DNA from: Lasiosphaeria ovina
Taxonomy: Eukaryota; Ascomycota; Sordariomycetes; Sordariales; Lasiosphaeriaceae
Direction: 5' to 3'
Assembly: GCA_033439765.1 (NCBI GenBank)
Contig: JAULSN010000001.1
Span: 2,046,001 to 2,110,000 of the forward strand
Length of the DNA stretch: 64,000 nucleotides
Part shown: positions 44,132-56,312 of the stretch, piece by piece
Numbering within the stretch: the stretch's first letter is position 1
How the letters are laid out: every line of letters starts with the position of its first letter
Made by a program: the position numbers and the translations under genes
Notes under the pieces: generated by a model
The model's input: the letters and a program-made list of their open reading frames with translations, nothing else
What the model was told of the DNA's origin: nothing
Database searches by the model: none

Positions 44132-47100
44132 ATGACCGTCTTCATTGCCTCACTGTAAGTCTGCTGCTTCCACCACCCCCTCGTACTCGCCATTGGCCCC
44201 TCTACATGGCATTCCTGCCCTACAGACAGCTTCTATTCTCGAGATTGCAATGCATTGTAGCGCGTTTTGCGCAGATGACTGACGCTGGCCCCTCCGGAAT
44301 AGCTTCCTTCCTAAAACCGTCCACTTCACACTTCCCGGGACCCCTCCGCGCGGCTCGCACTCGGAGAAGAAGCAGCCTTCTCCCGCTGATGACAGATTCC
44401 CCCTCGAGAGACAGCCGAGCTTGTTCCAGCCGCAAGTCAACCTAACTACGCCCCCTCATACCCCAACCGAAGAGCGGAAGCGCGACGACCCCTTCACCAA
44501 CGAGGATGGCCTGCGCATCCAGCTGCCGCCCCTCCAGCTCCCCGCCGACGGGCTCCGGGCCCCCATCGACCGGAACTCTCCTACCTGGGGCGGCCGCGCC
44601 GACCAGCCCAAGTCGCGCGCCAATTCGCCTCCTCCCCCCTCGATCCTGGAGAACATCCGGAATATACAGGCAAAGGCCAAGGAGCTGGGCCGTCAGGGCA
44701 TAACTCAGCCGAGAACTCTCGTTAGGAGCGATAGTCACGACAGAGTCTTTGCCCATGCCAACTGGAAAGTCTCGAGCGCGGATCAGGGCAACGGCGGGCT
44801 GCGGAATGCTGCCGAGGCCGCTTCAAGAGAGGGCAAGCTGGGAGACTACACGTGGGTCGGGACGCTAGGCATGCCAACCGACGCCTTGCTTGGCACGCAG
44901 CAGCTGCAGGACATTGAGGACAAGCTAGCGACAGAGCACGACATGCTAACCGTCTTCTGCTCCGACAAGGACTTTGACGGCCACTACTCGCACTTTTGCA
45001 AGCAGATCCTGTGGCCCGTCTTCCACTACCAGATCCCTGACAACCCCAAGAGCAAGGCGTACGAGGACCACTCGTGGAAATACTACGTGAACCTGAATCA
45101 GGCCTTTGCGGACAAGATTGTCAAGAACTGGAAGAGGGGGGATGTCGTTTGGGTCCACGACTACCACCTGCTGCTCGTGCCCGGTATGGTGCGCAAGAAG
45201 CTCCCCGACGCCAAGATCGGCTTCTTCCTGCACGTGGCTTTTCCTTCGTCAGAGGTGTTCAGATGCCTGGCGGTCCGGAAAGAGCTGCTCGAGGGCATGC
45301 TGGGCGCCAACCTGATCGGCTTCCAGATCCACGAGTACACTCGACACTTCCTGCAGACGTGCAGTCGCCTACTTAGTGCCGAGGCTACGCCTGATGGGCT
45401 GCAGCTCGAGGACCGGTTCGTCGATGTGCTTAACTTGCCCATCGGCATCGACCCTGTGAGCCTCAGCCACCATCGCAAGGAGGAAGAGGTCAAGAGGTGG
45501 CTGGACATAATGCGCGAGCGCTATGCCGGCAAGAAGCTCATTGTGGCCCGGGACAAGCTCGACCACGTCCGAGGAGTTCGGCAAAAGCTCCTCTCGTACG
45601 AGCTATTCCTTAATAAGAATCCCGAGTGGCGAGACAAGGTTGTGCTCATCCAGGTTGCGCTCTCTACTAGCGAGAAGAGCGAATTGGATGCGACTGTCTC
45701 GGACATCGTGACGCGGGTCAACTCGTCGTGGGCCAACCTGGCATACCAGCCCGTCGTCTACCTGAAGCAGGACATTGACTACGCCCAGTACCTCGCGCTC
45801 CTGAGCATCGCCGACGCCCTCATGATCACGAGCCAGCGCGAGGGCATGAACCTGACGTCGCACGAGTACCTCTTTTGCCAGGACGGAGAGATTGACGACA
45901 AAAAGCATGGGTCCCTGATCCTGTCCGAGTTCACCGGCACGTCGTCTCTCTTTGGTGGCAACGAGCTGTCTGTCAACCCGTGGGACTACCGGGCCTGCGC
46001 CGAAGCCATCAAGACGGCGCTGGAGATGGGCGATGAGGAGAAGGAGCGGCGTTGGTCCAAGCTATACGAGGCAGTAAACCACCACACTGGCTCCCACTGG
46101 TTCACCGAGTTCATGTCCAGGCTGGACCGCGTCTACGAAGAGCAACACCGCCGCGACCAGACGTCGGTGCCGCGGCTCTCGATGAGCGCGCTCGGCCAGC
46201 AGTACAAGCGAACCGACCGGAGGCTTTTCATCCTCGACTTTGAAGGCACTTTGGTGAGCTGGGGACCTGTCAACCAGATCATTCCCGTCAGCCCTCAGGT
46301 AAAGACCCCAGGCCCCCCTACTAACGCAGTGCACTGCATGCCTCGAGTGTTTATGTGTGTTCTAACGTGGGTGTGGAACATAGCGTACTCTCGACGTGCT
46401 GAACGATCTTCTTCTCGATGACCGAAACACCATCTACGTCATGTCGGGCCGCCGGCCAGAGGAGCTGGACCGCTTGTTCCACCGCGTTCCCAACCTGGGA
46501 CTCATCGCTGAGAACGGCTGCTTCCTCAAAGACTGCGGCAGCTCGACGTGGACCGAGATGGCCGACTCTGAACAGATCCGGTCGTGGAAAGAGTCGGTCA
46601 AGAACATCCTGACGTACTACTTGGAGCGCACCCCGGGGGCGGAAATCGAAGACCGTCGTTGCTCCTTGATCTTCCACTACAAGTCTGCCGAGGACTACGA
46701 GGCAGCAATGCGGCAGGCCACGGATTGTGCTAGTCACATCAATGACGCGTGCGAGGAGCAACACGTGCATGCGATCCCCCTGGACGGTTGCGTGCTGGTC
46801 GAACCCATAGACTGGACCAAGACGACGGCGGCCGCGAGGATCTTTTCTGATCTGCAGGACGGCATGGCCCCCGACGAGAGGCACAAGTCACCCGTCGACT
46901 TCCTCATGGTAATAGGCGACGGCCGTGAGGACGAAAAGGTGTTCAAGTGGGCCAACTCTCTGGGCGAGGAGGGCATGGTCAAGGAGGTTGTCACGGTCAG
47001 CCTGGGAAGCCGGAATACCGAGGCAACCGCCACTCTGACGCAGGGCGTAAGCGGTAAGCGCTTTGCCACTTTCTTCCCCCTCTGTTTGTTGGCCAATGGC

Positions 47101-47184
47101 CAAGATCCAAGTGAAACAATCAGTGCTGACGGCCACAAAACAGGTGTTCTCATGGCGCTGCAGAAGCTGGCACAATCCGCGTAA
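44132..47184 (+). CDS. tps3: Trehalose-6-phosphate synthase complex regulatory subunit (Tps3/Tsl1-like)
   Basis: Four exons: 44132-44154, 44303-46298, 46384-47053 and 47144-47184; 909 residues. The first exon encodes only MTVFIASL, which joins FLPKTVHFTLPGTPP. Architecture: disordered N-terminus with WVGTLGMPTD near residue 145, a GT20 synthase-like domain (VWVHDYHLLLVPG, then FFLHVAFPSSEVFRC), and a C-terminal HAD phosphatase-like domain. In yeast the trehalose complex has catalytic Tps1 and Tps2 plus regulatory Tps3/Tsl1. Here active-site motifs are altered as in the regulatory class: REGMNL with Glu521 where synthases have RDGMNL, DFEGT with Glu655 where phosphatases have DxDGT, and GDGREDE (851-857) where they have GDDxTDE. 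I infer a structural or regulatory, not catalytic, role. Expression is probably stress-linked (CCCCT words upstream), which is inference. Confidence 0.93.
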
Positions 47185-48590
47185 GCAGTCGCCTCGTGAT
47201 TTTGGCGCGCGCACTTGGACCTGGTGGTAATGGCGCAGAGCCCACCAGGTGTATCGTTATCGCCGCAGCGTCTGCCACGCCACCGACGGCCTCGGCCTCT
47301 TTCTTGGCCAGCCTGGCTACGACATGGGTTCTGTCCACTCTGCCATTGCCACTGCCTTATTGCCTGCTAGCCCTTTTGCATGCCTGCCTGCCGCCTGCCT
47401 GCCTGCCTGCCTGCCTGCTCCCCTGATCGAAAGCGCGCGTACACGCATCCTTACAAGACGTCTTCTCTTGCGTTGAATTATGGCTTCATAGTTACTTTCT
47501 TCTTTTTTCCTTTTCTTCTTTTCCGATTCATCTCCATTGTTGTTGCCTGCTGCGAGTGAGCAACCTTGCTCAGCGGCAAGGTTCTGTGTCTTTTATCGTC
47601 GTGTCTTATTAGTGCATGTTGTGCGCAATTTTACCATGGCCTGCTTGTCCATCTGCTATGAGCTGATGAGGCCACTTCTGAACAACAGGGCCGAATGGCG
47701 TCAGTATCTGGAGCTGAACACTTCTACGGTGCGGGGGAATGGGACGGGGCATAAAATATGGACGGAAGATGGACTCGAAGATTTCGGCCAAGACCAAGAC
47801 CTAGGAACGGGACCAGGCCCGGGCCCACTGTTCACCGTCCACCAGCCGCGCTTCTCGGGGAGAAGGCGCACGACGCAGGCCACCTACGCAACCTGCATCG
47901 TTTAAAATTAAACCTTGATGAGATGAATGCGAACTGTAAACGGCTTGTGTCGAGTGTCTCCAGCGAGGCGACCGAGCGGCGGGAGCGAGCACGGGGCCGG
48001 GTCCTTGGGGGAGGACAAGGACGAGGGAGGGGTGGGGTGTGGATGGATACTCGGGACGGAATATAAAATACCATTATAGACTTTTGTGGCGGCATGGAGA
48101 GGGGAGGAGGAGAGCCTTCCTGGCCTACTTTACCTTGCCTTGCTTCGTCTGGGAGAGGGAAGAAGAAAGGCCAGGGGAGGAAATTGACGCTGCAACATGG
48201 CTCACGCGACATTGCACCCACTCATGGATACGGTGTTGGGGGTACCTTTGTTTAGTTTATTCCTGTATGATACGAAAAAAAGCATATGACGTCTTGTTCT
48301 CGACGACGGCGTGCGTGCGTGCGTGGCTGGTAAGGGGGGCATGTGTTTCCATCTGGTGCTCTGTGGGCTTCGCGGGCTATTGAGCGTCTGCTAGGTCGGA
48401 TACCGCAGAGGTGTATCATGAGCAGAGTTCTATAATGGCGGGGCACACCACCTAATGCCGTTGAGCTATACCTTCTAGAAGGATGCCAGAATTACAAGCT
48501 CTCCCGCTTGAAATATATAAGAGGTAATGGTATGGTCACGCACCCGCAGGCCTGCTCACAGGGCCCACCGCCACGCTGTGACAAGGTTTG
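47185..48590. other. Intergenic region, 1.4 kb
   Basis: 3' flank of the trehalose gene. It has a CCTG tetranucleotide array near 47390-47420, a TC-rich tract near 47490-47530, and GTGCGTGCGTGCGTGG near 48307. No gene is supported. On the minus strand near 48465 there is a box-A-like TAGCTCAACGG, but no B box or tRNA fold. Confidence 0.5.
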
Positions 48591-49555
48591 TTGAGCCGAT
48601 ACGCTTCCCGTATTAAGTATAAGGTTTATTTTCTTAAAAGGTAGAAAGGTGGGTGTATTATAAGTAGAGTTCTGTTACTTCGGTGCACTGCTGGTATTAA
48701 TTAAGGTAATTTTTCTTACCGAATCTTATACGGTAATCTAATCCGATATCTTCTTTTTTACCTACCTACTCTCTTTAAGATTAGACTCTCTAGGAAGAAG
48801 TTCTTAAAGTGATACTAATGCCTTCTACGGTTATCTATATCGAGAAGTTTAACCGAGGCCGTAAGACGAGAGCTTTGACCGCGAAGTCTTCCGCCGTCTC
48901 TATTTTTTAGTTTAATATCTTCCTCTTCGTCCTCTTTTATAAGATACGGCTCGGGTGGACTAGCGAGCGGGCTGTTTGAGATTCGTTTTAAAGTTTTCCG
49001 TCTATATCGGAAGGGAAATAGGATAAGAAGAGATATGCTTTCTTATCCTAATTTTCGGCGAAGGTGGTTTTAAGGTTAAACGGACGGTAGAGAGTACGAG
49101 GATTCGTACCTTAAAAACCCGTACCTCCCTATAGTTCATTAAGCACTTGTGTACTTTAGAGTCTCTACTCTACTCTGCTTCTCGTGAAGGAGGGAGGTGG
49201 TCGAGATGAATGAGGATAATAAAGAACGGCTTGTATTTTAGGAGTATATCTCCGGCTTACGAGGCGTGCTTTAAACGCTCTCTACTCTGCTTTTGGATCG
49301 TCGAGACTAGGTAGATAATCGTTTTAACGATGCTTTTGATTCCCCTATCTAAGATGTTTAACTTTATAGAAGAGGGGGCCGTCCTTCTCTAGGCTTTTAC
49401 ATGCATTTATCCATCAAGGTCCTCGACATCTTGCTCGAGCTAGTGTATTAAGTTAAGGGACCCAGGTTCTCGGTATTGTAATTTCTTGTCGATACCGAGA
49501 CGAATTAAGCTCCCACCTAGCCTAGGTAGCCAGCGGATAATTAGCCGCGTTGTGC
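48591..49555. repeat. AT/TA-rich relic with RIP-like signature
   Basis: For almost 1 kb no frame of 60 codons is open on either strand. A hand count of 48601-48840 gives about 35 TpA against 18 ApT (ratio near 1.9) and (CpA+TpG)/(ApC+GpT) near 0.3. These values are typical of repeat-induced point mutation in ascomycetes. The stretch has sharp edges against normal-composition DNA. Near its right end CTCGGTAT...ATACCGAG (about 49471-49502) forms a small hairpin. I infer a mutated transposon remnant; its family cannot be told. Confidence 0.65.
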
Positions 49556-50142
49556 TGTCGGACAGCCATCTCCATTCCAGGTTTTGGTACAGTTCCCTTC
49601 CGTCCGCCCTCCCACAGCACCGAAGGCCACCCCGCATTGCGTCAGCCAATCTCGGCCCGCTCGCCGACAGCTGAGCTTGGCGATTCGATTTGGATGCAGG
49701 GCAAACAGGGCCAGGGCCAGGGCTTGGCGCGGTGCTGACCCCGCGACGTCCGCATATCGGAGTTGACGCACCTAGCCAGCCGTCCCCAGAAACAAGGGGG
49801 GCGAAAATCCGAGGCTCGTCGACTCATCTCATCTCACCTCACTCCGTCGGACAAAGCCATTCACCGACAAGTGTATTTGTTTGTCAGGTCAGGGTGTTTA
49901 TTACTGGTTCCATAATCGTATCACACCGCTTGACTTGTGACGCGGGGAGTTGTTTTTTTTGGTTCGGAGAAAAAAGTAGAAAGTGGAAAGTGGAAATCCT
50001 TTGTCTGTTCTGTTTCTTTTCCTCACGCCAAGAAAGTGACACATAAACTCTCGCCTCACAGCCTTCCACCAAAATCCCCTCCAACCCGGGCATCGTGACG
50101 CGCACATAGCAACGCAGCACAGCACAGCACAGCACAGTGACC
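49556..50142. other. Intergenic region, promoter of the aminotransferase
   Basis: No gene. The leader just before the ATG contains five copies of CAGCA-type units (50112-50138, AGCACAGCACAGCAC). A GAAAAAAGTAGAAAGTGG purine tract lies near 49967. Confidence 0.5.
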
Positions 50143-51545
50143 ATGGCGCCTTTCCCTCCTCCCCCAGTCAACACCATTGACTGGTCCAACGTGGGCTTCC
50201 GCGTGCGCGAAGGTGAGTCTCGTGCCCTTGTCGAGATTGGCTGCGAGTGAAGCCCGACACCGGGCACCCGCAGCCAGCTAGACACACGAGGAACAAAAGG
50301 GTCACCGGCTGATGCGTGTGCGTGTGCGCAGTCAATGGCCACGTCGAGTCGCACTACTCGGTCAAGACGGGCAAGTGGACGGCGCCCGTGTTCGTGACGG
50401 ACCCCTACATGAAGATCCACGGCATGGCGCCGGCGCTCAACTACGGGCAGCAGGCGTACGAGGGCCTCAAGGCCTTCCGCCTGCCCGGCAACGACGTCAT
50501 CTCCATCTTCCGGCCCGACCGCAACGCCGAGCGCCTGCAGCACAGCGCCGAGTTCATCAGCGTGCCGCCCGTGCCAACGGGCCTGTTCCTGGCCGCCGTC
50601 AAGGGCGCCGTGGCCCTCAACGCCGAGTACGTGCCGCCGCACGAGACGGGCGCCGCCATGTACATCCGCCCGCAGGTCTACGGCAGCTCGGCCCAGCTCG
50701 GCCTCAACCCCCCGGAAGAGTACACCTTCTGCGTCTTCGTGCTGCCCACGGGCGTCTACCACGGCAGCCACCCCGTCAAGGCCCTGATCATGGATGACTT
50801 CGACCGCGCCGCCCCCAACGGCACCGGCAGCGCAAAGGTCGGCGGCAACTACGCCCCCGTGCTGCGCTGGAGCGAGCGCGCCCGCAACCAGGGCTATGGC
50901 ATCACCCTGCACCTCGACAGCAAGCGTCACGAGGAGATTGACGAGTTCAGCACTAGCGGCTTCATCGGCGCGCTGGTTGAAGGTGACGACGTCACCCTCG
51001 TCGTGCCCGACAGCAAGGCTGTCATCAACAGCGTCACTAGCGATAGCATCCAGCAGATCGCCAAGAGCTTCGGCTGGAAGGTGGAGAAGCGGCCGGTAAG
51101 CACGCCTCCTTCTCTCCAACAATCTGTAATTATCTTTTCCCGAACCCTTGCTGACAGACAAACACAATAACAGATCAACTACTCGGAGCTGCCCAGCTTC
51201 ACCGAGGTCATGGCCGCCGGCACGGCAGCAGCACTAGTGCCGATCCGCTCCATCACGCGGCGCGTGGCTGCTGCTGACGCCTTGCAGCAGCAGAAGGCGC
51301 ACACGCGCGTGGCGCTCGAGGACGGCCAGGAGACGGTCACGTACATCGCGGCCAACGTGGACGAGGCCGGCGCGCTGTGCGCCAAGCTGCTCGCCAAGCT
51401 GCAGGGCATCCAGCTGGGCCGCGAGGACGACCAGTTCGGCTGGCGCTTTCTCGTTTGCGAGAGCGACGCCAAGGCTATTCTGGGCGACGCTGCTGCTGAT
51501 CCTGCTAGTGATACCAACGGGCAGACCATCGACCAGCTTGACTAG
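50143..51545 (+). CDS. Branched-chain amino acid aminotransferase-like, PLP fold type IV
   Basis: Three exons: 50143-50212, 50332-51095 and 51174-51545; 401 residues. The family transfers the amino group of Leu, Ile or Val to 2-oxoglutarate, the last step of branched-chain amino acid synthesis or the first of their breakdown. The N-terminal part has MAPALNYGQQAYEGLKAFR, the usual start of the fold; TGAAMYIRPQVYGSS follows, and the PLP Schiff-base lysine is Lys192 in SAKVGGNYAP. EIDEFSTSGFIGAL and VMAAGTAAALVPIRSI form the C-terminal cofactor-phosphate regions. The N-terminus has no clear mitochondrial presequence, so a cytosolic location is inferred. Several such paralogues occur in filamentous fungi, some in toxin or secondary-metabolite clusters; no cluster partner is visible here. 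Intron phases and signals are regular. Confidence 0.93.
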
Positions 51546-53288
51546 AGGTCGCTGGTCATGTTCTACATGATCTAGACCCCCACCCCCCCTTTGATTTGGG
51601 GACGGAGGGCTAGATCGTGGACTGTTTCGTTTTATTTTCGCGCTAAACGAGGAGGTGTGGGACGCCATGCATCCTTTTGGGGGGGGGCCGTGGGTGTGGG
51701 TAGAGAAGAAATTCCAGGTGATGGGATTGTATAAAAGTGCGAGGGAGGGGGAGAGCAACGTAAAAAAAGGGTGGGAGTGGAGAGACAACTGCCAATGGAA
51801 GTAAGCAAGCCACACCGGGTTCCCGAGAGACTGGGAGGGTGAGGTGGGAAAAGAAGGTCGAAGGACAGCACGCGACCACAGCATCCGATGGTTTAGACGG
51901 TCGAAGTTTTAGAACCCAAAAAAACACACATAAGGGTCGGGAGAAGCACTGTCCCTTTCTTGTTTTTATTGGATGCCACTGCTGCTGCGTGTTTATCGTT
52001 TGTGCGTCTTCCGTCATCTTGGCGAGTTTTTGTTGCGGAGTGCAGGAGGAAGAGAGACATGGACTTGGAGTGGGTGGGTGAGTGGGCAACTGTACCTTTA
52101 CAACGGCTGTGTTACCAACGTCAAAGTAGTGTGGTGTGGTGTGGTTGGTGTCCTCGAGGCCGGCCAAGTCCCGGACAATGCCGAATCGGATTTGCCATAG
52201 AGACCGGGGCGCGAGACCCGAGAGCTACTCGCTGCCAACTTTGGGCATGCAGGAGGCACGGGATCATCGTGCGGTCGTATCGCCGGCCGGTCGTTGTTCT
52301 AGCCGACCATCGTGCCGCTGAAGGCACTACACACTTCGTTAGACTCTCAAGACCTCAGTCTGCGCGTTTGGGTCTTGGTCCGTTCTTCGACACCGAGACC
52401 CGAATAGTAGCCGGGTCCTCGTCTTTCGCTTTCCGCTTCGTCATCTTGTTGCCCTTGTTGCATGTCTCAGCCAAGCTGGCTTGGTTGAGTGCCGCCGAGG
52501 ACGATACTCGCGGTGGCCCATATGTCTCCAGCTGACAGTCTCTGCGGTGAAGGCTGCGGTGAAGGCCGACTTGAGCTGTCAGGAAGACAATTGAGCAAAA
52601 GCAACACCAACAGCAATGCCATCGGCCAGGCCCCATCAGAGATGAACCTTGTGACCAAGGATAAGAGTGGACTGAATGGTCCGCCCTGACCCTCGACGAA
52701 GGACACAAGAGTCAAGAACTTTAGCTCGATCCCCCCAAAAAAAACCCGGCCTAGGTATTATCGCCAGAAACGTTCACCCTGTCCTGATCAACGAAGGTTT
52801 CTGACAAAACAACTAAGCTTAGCAACGGGTCTAGGCCGGCGAGTTCAACAGCGCTAACGACAGACAACGACGAGGATACGTATTCGAATTTGCTGCCGTG
52901 ACCCGCCGCAAATTTAACATGGAAACTAAGAGACGAGCCGAATGTATTTGCACAGTCTGGGACAACATAAGGTATTCTTCCCGACATCTCGGGGTAAACT
53001 ACGAGAGATCGCCTCCACGGACGCATGCTGCTGTTGGATTATTCCCAGCAGATAAGGAATGTCTTTTCGTAACCCCCCTCTTCAGTTCTTGGTAGCATAT
53101 GAAGGCGACGAAGGGAAAAGAACAACCTCTTTTCACGAACACGAACTAGACAGGCCCACAAACACGTACGGCTTCGTAATCTCACATGTTGAAGGCCCGC
53201 GGGGCCTTCGGCTTCCTCCGTCCCATGCCCACGGAGGCCATTGCAGTGGAGTCGTTCGTGGGTCTGTGTGAGAAGTGCGAACAGATCC

Positions 53289-53621
53289 TCAGCCTGGGTC
53301 GCGGATGCATCCGCATAGAAGTCGTTGAGCTCCGGGCGAACACGTCCTCGTTTCCGGTGGTGGAATGTCGGGAAACGCGGCGCGTTGTTTGACTGCTGAT
53401 CCGTCTTCGCCGTCTGTCATCTTCGACAACAACTTATTTCGAGTCTGCATTCCCTTGTAGTCATCCTTGGTGGTCTTGGCGTGTAGCTTCTCTCCCCTCT
53501 TGATGTATGTTTCCCAAAATTCACCGCTCCTTCTCGTGAAGCTGAGAATCTCCGCAAGTGTTGTCGAGTCATCTTTCTCGTTGTCTCTTCCGGAAAATGA
53601 GCCTTGAATTGCTTCACGCAT
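53289..53621 (-). other. Coding-like fragment, unrecognised
   Basis: A 110-codon minus-strand frame from ATG 53621-53619. The first 75 residues are polar and protein-like (LAEILSFTRRSGEFWETYIK, then LHAKTTKDDYKGMQTRNKL); the rest is Cys/Pro/Arg-rich and looks non-coding. It could be an exon of an unknown gene or a relic. No family is recognised. Confidence 0.25.
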
Positions 53622-56106
53622 GTATCCTAATGGTCTCTTGTCTTCTGGGAAATCTCCTGCAGAAACCGCAATATGACCCCATTTCTCGCAAAATAGGTAT
53701 GACTGTTTGGAACCGTGCCAGCCCCGGGCCTAACAACCCGAAAACCAACACGCCCGGCATCACCCTAAACACGAGCATGTCCATGGCTGGTGGTTCAACC
53801 AGCGGTTTGGGTGGTGAACCCCCATGAATAGAGGCATTAAATGGCACTTGCATCTTTGCCAAAATAATTCTACCTAGCGACGAGTCTTATGTGACTAAGG
53901 GCGTCGTGATATTGAGCCCAGTCACAGAAGATAGGTAGACTCGGCCGCTAAGATCTGCAGTGACATCGTGGTGCAGGGTAAGGGGTGCCTTTCTCTGGCT
54001 TGCTGATGACTTCCAATTATTAGCAGACACTGTTCCTCGGCCGTCTTTGAACGTCATCCTTGTGTCATAGCCCCCTGATATTTGCTCGCGGTCGTCAACT
54101 GGCCAATGCCTCTTCATGCACAGACGCCACGAAGCACTCAAGAACGATCTTGCGGCCGCACTGAAAGGCCGAGTAGCGCCGCAACCCACCACCTGTTGTC
54201 CGTTGTTTCGGTAGTTTCCGGAAGTTCCAAGAATTGGAAAATAACACCAGCCAGCCAATAATGGCTCTTGCACCATCCACCAATTCTTTCCAATGCTTCT
54301 TGACCTGCACGCCGGTTTGGTTTGGAATGCCGGCCCCCCCCCCGGGGCGGTCATAGCTCCCGTCCCGTCGCGTTATCGTCCCTTATCGGGGAGCGTGTCT
54401 TGCTGGAGCTGCCCTTTTACCCCACGGGAATCCTCCGCCGTAGCTGCACCTTCCGTCCCAGCTTCCATTGCAACTGTCCGGCCTAGCCAATGCACGAGCA
54501 CGGACAAGACGCAACCTAATTGTCTTACGGAAAGGAAAATAGAAGCCGTACATCACTCGCCGATCCTTCCTCGACATGTATCCAGCCAAGCTCTCTGGCT
54601 GCAAGCTGCAAAGCTCCAGATGTGGGGTAAAGTCCTTCATTCAATGCTCAGGTGCTATAAACCCCTCACCCACGGCAAGGGCGAGGGCCTCTTCCGCCTG
54701 GCCACCTCACCTCCCTCGGGCCCCTCGTCCTTCCGGTTCAAGCTTGCCTGAGGTGGGCTTTCAAGTTCAATTCCACCCAGCACACTCAGAAGCTCTCTCC
54801 TCTTTGAAGCTTTTGTTTTCCTTTTGCGTGCTCCTCCATCCCATCCTTCCTCAGGCTTGGCAATGAGAGCCATCCATCCCATCCCAACCACACGAACGTG
54901 CCTTCCCAGCCAGCCCATGGAGCGGTGTGGGACGGAAGCCGAACCTGATTGACAATCGTCAGCCCGGCCAAAGTTGCAATCTCGCAGACCGCCGCCAGCG
55001 CGTATTGTCGTTATTATTAAAACAAGCAACCGGAAACTTGCGGCTGTCGCCCACACGTTTTGCTAGCGGCGGCTTGATAGGTCTCTCTCGGTAGTGCGAC
55101 GAAAAAGCTTGGGTTGCCAAGATGTTCTTGGCGCTGCGGGTGCCCTGTTGATTGATCCCCACTATGCGATTCGCTCTCCAACAAGCAAGTGCAACAGGCA
55201 TCCGGTTTGTTCCCTCTTCAGACTCGCCGTCTTGTCCCCACGCAACGCTTTGCTCGCCAGTCAACCCCGAAATATGACATTGTCTGGGGAGCCCAGTGGT
55301 AGCCCGAAAGAAGAACGGGGCTTATCCCAACGGCCGAGCGCTATTGCGTAGGCGAAACATGCTATTGCCCCCCTGACATGTGCCCTCTCGGTGGCTGACC
55401 CGATTGAAACCGCCGGTTGTGGGATTAAGCTTCCCCCAATGCTCCGCTGGGCGCCGGCTTAAAGACGGCGGGGTAGTGGCTCGGGCTAGCATGGACCGGG
55501 CTGCGACTCTGAGGGGGACTTGTAAGTGTAGAGGCCGTTCGTCTCATTGTTCTCTCCCGCCATCCATACGTCTCCTTTTGCCCCCGTCTCGCCAAAGCTG
55601 CGTCTTTGTGATCATGGCCCAGGAAGGAAAGTTGCCATGTAGCAACTTGCAAGCGGCAAGGCCGTCAAAGAGTTTAGGCGAGAGAGGTCTTTCCCACCCA
55701 CGTTCCACCTCAAGACATGGCAGCCCGAGTTGCGGCTCTCCACTCGTCCATTCTCGTCCCTAGCTTCGGGCTTGGTCCGTTCTTGCCATGACTTGGGTGC
55801 AGATTATGCAGCTACGGGCCGCAGCTCAATTCCTGGTCGGCTGCACTGCACTACTTTCGCCTTCAGACGAGAACTGGTCGGAAGACAGTCCGGCTCATGT
55901 ATGATACCCCACCACCGCAACAACCCTCGCTCTCAGAGGCGCCGGTACCCTCTAGCCCCCAGCATAGCACCACCAGTCAGCTAACAACCCGCCGACATAG
56001 GAAAGTCCGGTCTAGGATCAGCAAATATATCTCGCATACTTATCTATCCACGAGATATCCCCTCTCCAACCCTCCGCACCCCTCGTGTTCTGTGTCCGCC
56101 ACAGCT

Positions 56107-56133
56107 ATGTCCGTGTGGACCGTGAACAACTGA
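56107..56133 (+). promoter_or_regulatory. Upstream ORF 1 (8 codons) ahead of the K+ transporter
   Basis: ATG at 56107 opens eight codons (MSVWTVNN) to TGA, ending 123 bp before the main ATG. It matters only if transcription starts upstream of it; a pyrimidine-rich stretch just before it (56055-56100) makes that plausible. Confidence 0.4.
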
Positions 56134-56219
56134 GCTTTGTAGGTCTTGCTCGACTTGACGCCGGCCTCTCGGTCCACGCATTCCCCGTCACTGCTTGGTC
56201 AAGCCCGGCCCGACTGTCA

Positions 56220-56312
56220 ATGCTCAAGACCCCCGGAAATAAATCCTTCGGAAATAATGGAGGTCCCGAAATCCTCGGTGCCCGGGCCAACTCCGGCAAC
56301 CATCAAAATTGA
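56220..56312 (+). promoter_or_regulatory. Upstream ORF 2, overlapping the K+ transporter start
   Basis: ATG at 56220 opens 30 codons ending at TGA 56310-56312, past the main ATG at 56257 and in another frame. Ribosomes that start here cannot reinitiate at the main start, so leaky scanning would be required. Such overlapping upstream ORFs usually lower expression. Confidence 0.5.

Larger units (their letters stand above)
51546..56256. other. Gene-poor region, 4.7 kb
   Basis: Mostly non-coding by eye: 3' flank of the aminotransferase on the left, long promoter of the potassium transporter on the right. One coding-like fragment at 53289-53621 and two upstream ORFs are listed separately. CCTAGGTA occurs near 52750. 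Confidence 0.45.

Noticed and set aside
48420..48490. Possible tRNA on the minus strand (box-A-like TAGCTCAACGG)
   Set aside because: No B box, no acceptor stem and no plausible anticodon arm.
49884..51167. 427-codon minus-strand ORF opposite the aminotransferase
   Set aside because: Antisense shadow of GC-rich exons; the plus strand has the complete PLP-binding fold.
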